A stretch of 47,361 bases of DNA from an uncultured Collinsella sp. (GTDB lineage Bacteria > Actinomycetota > Coriobacteriia > Coriobacteriales > Coriobacteriaceae), in the NCBI GenBank assembly GCA_900545165.1, contig UQYA01000006.1, positions 1-47,361 of the forward strand, in the 5' to 3' direction. The notes under the pieces were generated by a model that ran no database searches, was not told the origin of the DNA, and saw only the letters and a program-made list of their open reading frames with translations. Numbering within the stretch: position 1 is the first letter of the stretch; each line of letters begins with the position of its first letter. Of this stretch, positions 42,397-47,361 are shown piece after piece. A program made the translations under genes and the position numbers.

Positions 42397-42604
42397 TCGC
42401 AGCACATGAGGCGGGCGTTATCGGCCCGCGGTAGATGTGATTGATGACCAAGGTTTGTATTTTGTTGCTTTATTATTCAGTTCACTCGTTTAATCAGTTC
42501 GCTCATGCGCTAAGTTTGCCTTAGAAGCTATTTAGCGTAACGGTTGAGGTGTGGCGACTCATATTTAAATTGCAGTCACAAAGACACCTTTTATCGATTT
42601 CCCG

Positions 42605-42632
42605 TTGAAATACTGAATTGATAGTTTAAAAA
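42605..42632 (+). promoter_or_regulatory. Probable promoter of the first repeat surface protein
   Basis: -35 TTGAAA, 16-base spacer, -10 TAAAAA in an AT-rich stretch 41 bases before the start codon. Confidence 0.5.
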
Positions 42633-42672
42633 TAACTTAAGAGAGCCTTAAATCTCGGAAAAAGGATGTCGT

Positions 42673-43929
42673 ATGAAAAACCTTCGAGAAAGATGGCACG
42701 GACTAACAGTGCTGGGAGTTGTTGCATTTGCTGCTGCCTGCATGACGGTTGCCCCGGCGCCCTCATTTGCTGATATTGCTGGCGGTGGCGGAGGCGGTGG
42801 ACCGATTACGGAATGGTGTTCCGACGGTCGTCCGAAGACTGGACTCGTTCGGTGCGAGGACGGCAACCTTCGCTATTTCGATCCCGAAACTGGCGCCATG
42901 GTCACGAACCAGTGGCATAACGAATACGAAGCTGTCTGGTACTATTTTGGCGCTGACGGGACCGCGGTGTCGGGCTGGCAGTCTATCGGTGGGGACAAGT
43001 ATTACTTCTATCCCGAAAACCATGATATGGCATACGGCCGAGTTCAGGTTGACGGCAAGAACTACTTCCTGAACACCCCTGGTGCCAACGCCGATGGCCG
43101 CATGCAGCATAGTGGCTGGTTCTACGACTCCATCTACGGAAAGTGGTCCTATGCGACCTCCGACGGTGAGCTATTGACCGGTTGGCATAATCTCGGCGGG
43201 GCTTGGTATTATTTCAACGAATCTGGGGTCATGCTGACTGGCTGGATCAACGATTCGGGTACCTGGTACTACACTAATGCCTCCGGTGCGATGGTCACTG
43301 GCTGGCTCAACATCGGCGGTACGTGGTTCTACCTCGACGGCTCGGGCGCCATGGTCGCTAACAGCTGGCGCAGCCTCGGCGGCTCCTGGTACTGGTTCGG
43401 CGACTCCGGTGCAATGGCCACTGGCTGGTTCTTGGCAGGCGGCTCTTGGTACTATGCGAGCGGTTCGGGCGCCATGGCAACCGGCTGGCTCAGCAATGGC
43501 GGCACGTGGTATTGGCTCGGAGGTTCGGGCGCTATGGCCTCTAACTCTTGGGCTAACGTTGGTGGAGTTTGGTACTGGTTCGACGATTCCGGCGCGATGG
43601 CCACCGGCTGGCGTCAGGTCGGCGGCGCCTGGTACTACTTTAGCGGTTCCGGCGCTATGGCTCACGACGCCTGGGTCGGCGACTACTACCTCCAGTCTTC
43701 CGGTGCCATGGCTACGAATGCCTGGGTTGGCTCCTACTATGTCGGCGAGGACGGCAAGTGGATTCCGGGCTACGGTTTAGTTTGGTATAAGAACGGTAGC
43801 GATGTTTACCATACGCATAAGTGCCGTACCGTTGGTAAGGACGCAAAGGGCTATTCGCAGATCTCTATTCAGGAGGCCCAGAGGCGTGGCGCTTCACGAG
43901 AGTGCAAAAACTGCCAGCAAATTGGCTAG
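42673..43929 (+). CDS. Secreted cell-wall-binding repeat protein with C-terminal Ada-like zinc motif
   Basis: A 418-residue exported protein. The signal peptide spans about 1-33 (MKNLRERWHGLTVLGVV...PSFA). A run of about fourteen 20-residue repeats of the form G-W-x6-W-Y-Y/W-x5-G-A-M-A-T (about 60-370) follows, like CW_binding_1/glucan-binding repeats that hold proteins on choline or glucan-type wall polymers. The last 50 residues are different: YHTHKCRTVGK ... ISIQEAQRRGASRECKNC, a pattern (H/C-x-C ... C-x2-C) like the small Ada-type zinc motif found at the end of some nucleases. No enzymatic domain is present. Repeats are also strong at DNA level (period about 60 bases). Confidence 0.82.
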   Translation: MKNLRERWHGLTVLGVVAFAAACMTVAPAPSFADIAGGGGGGGPITEWCSDGRPKTGLVRCEDGNLRYFDPETGAMVTNQWHNEYEAVWYYFGADGTAVSGWQSIGGDKYYFYPENHDMAYGRVQVDGKNYFLNTPGANADGRMQHSGWFYDSIYGKWSYATSDGELLTGWHNLGGAWYYFNESGVMLTGWINDSGTWYYTNASGAMVTGWLNIGGTWFYLDGSGAMVANSWRSLGGSWYWFGDSGAMATGWFLAGGSWYYASGSGAMATGWLSNGGTWYWLGGSGAMASNSWANVGGVWYWFDDSGAMATGWRQVGGAWYYFSGSGAMAHDAWVGDYYLQSSGAMATNAWVGSYYVGEDGKWIPGYGLVWYKNGSDVYHTHKCRTVGKDAKGYSQISIQEAQRRGASRECKNCQQIG

Positions 43930-43955
43930 CACATTACTGAGCTAGTTTTGATTGA

Positions 43956-43983
43956 GGCCCCGTTGCCCTGAAGCGACGGGGCC
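43956..43983. terminator. Hairpin after the repeat surface protein
   Basis: GGCCCCGT pairs with ACGGGGCC around a 12-base loop. It has no U-tract downstream, so termination would be weak or assisted by Rho. Confidence 0.5.
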
Positions 43984-44009
43984 GCTGCGTGATTGGATAC
44001 CGTGCTGTT

Positions 44010-46220
44010 ATGAAGAAATGGTCATTCGGAGTGCTGGCTTTTTCGGGCCTCATTTCTTTTGGGCTCCTTTTGGGTTCGCCCTCGATGTTATACGCCCTTG
44101 ATTCGAATAACACTGACGAAGGTCCCGCATCTAACGTTGCTATTGCTTCTGTCGAGTCAGGCGTTGATGCTCAGCGCGAATCGACCTTCGCTGTCGAGCA
44201 GAACTCTCAGGTGGATAATGAGACCCCTTCCGAGGTTTCGAATCAAATTATTTGGCATCAGGGGTGGATATCACCCGAAGAAGGGGCTGGTTTTTGGCGT
44301 TGGGGCTTGTCCGACGGAACAATCGCTGTTTCTTCTTGGAGACATATAGACGGTAGCTGGTACTGGTTCGACGACGAAGGTCGAATGGCTCAGGATGGGT
44401 TGGTTCAAGTCGGGGGTGCGACGTATGCCTTCTCCTCTTCGGGCGCAATGCGTGTCGGCTGGTACCTAGATTCTACGGGCTCCACTTCTGCTTGGCGTTA
44501 TTTCTCCGGTTCTGGCGCCATGGTAAAAGGCTGGCTTTCAGACGGCAGCAACTGGTATTGGCTGGATGATGAGGGCAAGATGGTCCACGATGCGATGCTG
44601 CAGATTGGGGGAGCCACGTATGGATTCTCTTCTTCTGGTGCAATGCTTATCGGATGGCATCTTGATGCTTCTGTCTGGCATTATTTTTCCGGCTCTGGCG
44701 CTCTGGTAAAGGGCTGGCTCTCGGATGGGGGTCGTTGGTACTGGCTTGATCCTGCAGACGGTTCTATGGCCACCGGGCTGAATGAATGCAATGGCACCTC
44801 TTATATCTTTAACAGTTCAGGGGCCATGCTATCCTCCCAGTGGGCACTTATTGACAACAACTGGTATTACGCTGACTCCAACGGCTTACTGCATGGAGGT
44901 TGGTTACTTCTAGGGAATTCTTGGTATTACCTGGATCCAGGAAGCCATATTATGCTCACGGGCTTTGTGCAAGTGGGCTCGTCCACCTATTTCCTTACGA
45001 GCTCAGGTGCCATGGCAACAGGCTGGGCACTTGCTGATGGTACTTGGTATTACGCCGCATCAAACGGAGCTATTCAACGAGGGCGATGGATAAAGTCCGG
45101 AAGCGCCTGGTATTACCTTGATGATGTATCCGGCGCAATGCGTACTGGTGAATTTGCGGTAGGAAGCAAGCGCTATTTTTCTTATGATTCCGGTGCAATG
45201 GCATCTTCGTGCTGGATCAACTTGAACGATGGTATGGCATGGGCGAATTCGTCTGGAGCACTGAGCGAGCCGTTGCCTACTTCATCTGATGGATCTCCTG
45301 TAGTCGCTGATCGTACTGACTCGTCTTCATTGCCAGGTGTGATTCATATTGGAGATGCGGTTTTCTATGCGGATGCGAATGGTGTCGTTAACGTGGCGTC
45401 TGGTTGGATTATGTCGAAAGACGCTTCTGACGAAAGTGGCAATACTTGGTACTACGCATCTTCCAATGGTGTCCTTAAGTCTGGTTGGCAATATGTCAAC
45501 GGTGCGTGGTATTGGATGGACCCTTCCACATTCAAGATGAAAACTGGATGGCTTAATGACGGCGGTACGTGGTACTGGCTCCAGCCTTCGGGTGCCATGT
45601 TTGCTAACGGGTGGCTGAAAATCGATGGCGTTGACTATTACTTCAATGCAAGTGGTGCATGGTTGAATACGTCTGGTTCTGTTTTGGGGGTCAATAGGTC
45701 CAGCTTGGTCAATTGGCTTATGAGCCACGAAAACGACGGCTATTACCGTGGAACACGCTACGACACGCATCTCAGCCAGGAAACGTGCATGTACCCAAAG
45801 GGTGATCCGCGTTGGGACGGTTATACGGGCATGAATTGTGGTGGATTTGTATCGCATGCATATATGAAGGCGGGCGGGAATTTAGCTCCCATTGCCGCCG
45901 AGCAGAGCCATTCCCCTTGGAGTGGAGGTCCCGGAAGGGGCGGCTGCGTAAACGCTTATCGTTGGTACGGCTACGCTATCGATACGTGTGCGAACGTGAC
46001 TTATTTCAACTCTATTGATGAGTTGTTACGTAGTGGTTTGGCTCGTAAGGGGGACATTGTGTTCTTCAATCCTTACAACCCATATGCGGACGATAGCCAC
46101 ATTGGCTTTTTCTGGGGCAATTCGCCGAGCGAAAATTTGTTCTGGCATAGTGATGGTTATGGAAATCGCATCTCCGGTTTGACCGCTTTGGGCCCATCGA
46201 AAGTAATACTGATTCGTTAG
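44010..46220 (+). CDS. Secreted cell-wall-binding repeat protein with C-terminal NlpC/P60-like peptidase domain
   Basis: A 736-residue exported protein. The signal peptide is about 1-29 (MKKWSFGVLAFSGL...). About twenty GW/WYY repeats (roughly 80-555) bind the wall. The C-terminal domain (about 565-736) is a papain-like NlpC/P60 or CHAP-type peptidase: catalytic Cys610 in GMNCGGFVSHAY and His697 in DSHIGFFWG, with a KGDIVFFNP strand between them. It probably cuts peptide bonds in peptidoglycan. The ATG at 44010 gives a clean signal peptide; an in-frame GTG at 43989 would add seven residues. It lies 80 bases after the previous repeat protein, with only a weak hairpin between, so read-through is likely. 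Confidence 0.83.
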   Translation: MKKWSFGVLAFSGLISFGLLLGSPSMLYALDSNNTDEGPASNVAIASVESGVDAQRESTFAVEQNSQVDNETPSEVSNQIIWHQGWISPEEGAGFWRWGLSDGTIAVSSWRHIDGSWYWFDDEGRMAQDGLVQVGGATYAFSSSGAMRVGWYLDSTGSTSAWRYFSGSGAMVKGWLSDGSNWYWLDDEGKMVHDAMLQIGGATYGFSSSGAMLIGWHLDASVWHYFSGSGALVKGWLSDGGRWYWLDPADGSMATGLNECNGTSYIFNSSGAMLSSQWALIDNNWYYADSNGLLHGGWLLLGNSWYYLDPGSHIMLTGFVQVGSSTYFLTSSGAMATGWALADGTWYYAASNGAIQRGRWIKSGSAWYYLDDVSGAMRTGEFAVGSKRYFSYDSGAMASSCWINLNDGMAWANSSGALSEPLPTSSDGSPVVADRTDSSSLPGVIHIGDAVFYADANGVVNVASGWIMSKDASDESGNTWYYASSNGVLKSGWQYVNGAWYWMDPSTFKMKTGWLNDGGTWYWLQPSGAMFANGWLKIDGVDYYFNASGAWLNTSGSVLGVNRSSLVNWLMSHENDGYYRGTRYDTHLSQETCMYPKGDPRWDGYTGMNCGGFVSHAYMKAGGNLAPIAAEQSHSPWSGGPGRGGCVNAYRWYGYAIDTCANVTYFNSIDELLRSGLARKGDIVFFNPYNPYADDSHIGFFWGNSPSENLFWHSDGYGNRISGLTALGPSKVILIR

Positions 46221-46232
46221 AATTCCGAGTTG

Positions 46233-46263
46233 TAGGGGACTCTCTGGGCCCCCTACCTTTTTG
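46233..46263 (+). terminator. Terminator of the NlpC/P60-like gene
   Basis: GTAGGGG (46233-46239) pairs with CCCCTAC (46251-46257), followed by CTTTTT. Confidence 0.8.
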
Positions 46264-46485
46264 ACATCTGGTTTGAAAGTTTATTTGAAGTCGGTATTCT
46301 TGGGGGCAAGAGGAGGGGGCAATGAGCCTGCGGTTTCAACCCTGCCGGTAAGTTCTTCTTTTCTTTGCAGCATTGCGCCCAACTATTTATTGTCCTAGAT
46401 GGCATCTTGTCCTGTTAGATGTTCGGGAATCTTTCATAGCTATGCTGTAAGCTAGACGCAATCAAGAGCGAATGACGAGGTTTAC
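46264..46485. other. Intergenic region before the GH25 gene
   Basis: About 220 bases without a gene. A TATGCT at about 46441-46446 could be the -10 of the GH25 gene, but no convincing -35 was found. GAGG at 46477-46480 is the likely ribosome-binding site. Confidence 0.4.
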
Positions 46486-47361
46486 ATGAACAAACATCTT
46501 AAGTTGTTTTCGGCATTGTTGGTGCTGATGCTCTTTGCGCCCGTTTCTATGTTTGTATGCCCTGCGGATGCAGAGGCTGCTCAGACTCTGGTTGAGAATT
46601 CTTGGCGTTATGAGGGTGGACAATTAGTTTCAGATGATGCTTCTTCCGAAGAAGACGGAATAGCTTTATTGTCTATGGACGCTCTTCCCGATGGGGTTAC
46701 AGCTCAGGGCATTGACGTCAGCGAGCACCAAGGGCGTATTGATTGGGACGCAGTTAAAGCTTCTGGCATCGATTTCGCTATTCTGCGCGTTGGGTTTGGC
46801 GCTCCGTCTTTCGGCGGTCGAGTTGACTATCAATTTAATCGAAATATTTCTGAGTGCGAGCGACTCGGAATTCCCTACGGCGTCTATGTCTATTCATATG
46901 CTTTTGATAATCAACAGGCAGCCGATGAGGCGTCCATGGTGATTGACTGCCTATCGGGGCACAATCCTAGGCTACCGGTGTTTTACGATCTTGAGGACAA
47001 GACAATTATTGCAGATGGTCGTCAATCCGGAATTGCATCTAGAGCTCAGACATTCTGTAATAAGATTTCTAGTGCTGGATATAAGCCAGGCATTTATGCA
47101 AACCTAAATTGGTTTAACAATATATTGACCGACCCTGTATTTAAGAGCGGTTCTTGGGATCATTGGATTGCTCAATACAACTCCCAATGTCACTATACCG
47201 CCAGTTACAGCTTTTGGCAGTATACAAGCCGCGGAAAAGTTTCTGGTATTAGCGGAAATGTTGATATGAATTACGCGTATGTTGATGTCTCTCTTTATTA
47301 CTGGCAGTTAAAAGAGGGCACTTGGTATTACGCAACCTCTGACGGCAAAGCGTATACCGGA
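46486..47361 (+). CDS. Secreted GH25 muramidase with wall-binding repeats (3' end cut by window)
   Basis: The frame is open from ATG 46486 to the last base (292 codons); the 3' end lies beyond the window. A signal peptide (about 1-31) and short linker are followed by a glycoside hydrolase 25 domain (about 73-270). GIDVSEHQGRIDW carries Asp77, FAILRVGFG follows, and the catalytic pair lies in VFYDLED (Asp168, Glu170), ending in FWQYTSRGKV. GH25 enzymes cut between MurNAc and GlcNAc in peptidoglycan. The last residues, GTWYYATSDGKAYTG, open a wall-binding repeat as in the two upstream proteins. The gene is visibly more AT-rich than the rest of the window. Confidence 0.9.
   Translation, partial: MNKHLKLFSALLVLMLFAPVSMFVCPADAEAAQTLVENSWRYEGGQLVSDDASSEEDGIALLSMDALPDGVTAQGIDVSEHQGRIDWDAVKASGIDFAILRVGFGAPSFGGRVDYQFNRNISECERLGIPYGVYVYSYAFDNQQAADEASMVIDCLSGHNPRLPVFYDLEDKTIIADGRQSGIASRAQTFCNKISSAGYKPGIYANLNWFNNILTDPVFKSGSWDHWIAQYNSQCHYTASYSFWQYTSRGKVSGISGNVDMNYAYVDVSLYYWQLKEGTWYYATSDGKAYTG

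Larger units (their letters stand above)
42379..42672. other. AT-rich divergent intergenic region
   Basis: About 290 bases between the two-gene module and the repeat surface protein, AT-rich and without a reading frame of note. It holds the minus-strand -10 above and, for the plus strand, TTGAAA (42605-42610), 16 bases, TAAAAA (42627-42632). AAAGGATG precedes the ATG at 42673. Confidence 0.55.

Overview
The window is a 47 kb, mostly high-GC piece of a bacterial chromosome. It looks like a member of the Coriobacteriia and most resembles Collinsella. The evidence is a Rho factor with a very long Ala/Arg/Lys-rich N-terminal extension, a SUF operon ordered sufC-sufB-sufD-sufS-sufU behind an Rrf2/IscR-type regulator, a GGGtGRT gene beside a NifU-like scaffold gene, and many cell-wall-binding-repeat surface proteins. 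This assignment is inference from gene content; no search was run. The first 25 bases are not genomic: they match the end of the Illumina Nextera/Tn5 adapter, so the window starts at a contig end with untrimmed adapter.

Layout. Bases 26-8027 hold housekeeping metabolism: the tail of a nicotinate phosphoribosyltransferase gene, proB, a prolyl-aminopeptidase-like hydrolase, proA, an HD-domain gene, a CarD-like regulator and argS. From 8107 to 8386 there is a MITE-like inverted repeat and a GGGAC repeat, followed by rho with a structured leader. Bases 11428-15613 carry a membrane protein of unknown function, a VanZ-family gene, a ROK sugar kinase and a class I aminotransferase. Bases 15779-16336 carry tRNA-His, two tRNA-Lys(CUU) and a degenerate tandem duplication of the last tRNA's 3' end and terminator. 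Bases 16464-20004 encode a flavoprotein and the GGGtGRT/NifU-like pair.

Bases 20408-26752 hold a RAYT (REP-associated transposase) homologue that appears to have lost its catalytic residues, then the SUF iron-sulfur operon. The same TGGGACAA-type palindrome lies at both ends of that operon. A divergent IscR-like regulator and a candidate operator over the suf -35 box suggest iron-sulfur-responsive control. Bases 27197-31558 hold an orphan HEPT-like protein, a sortase-anchored lysozyme-like surface protein and an AAA-ATPase-like protein.

The last third (31583-47361) concerns the cell surface. It has seven glycan-assembly genes (six glycosyltransferases and an acyltransferase), then a more AT-rich accessory segment. 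That segment holds a translationally coupled two-gene module (a DUF4869-like protein plus a small P-loop ATPase with TOPRIM-like motifs) and three secreted proteins with glucan/choline-binding-type repeats: one with a C-terminal Ada-like zinc motif, one with an NlpC/P60-like peptidase, and one GH25 muramidase cut off by the window end. The most system-like unexplained items are the ATPase/DUF4869 pair, the RAYT homologue with its GGGAC repeat families, and the GGGtGRT/NifU-like pair.
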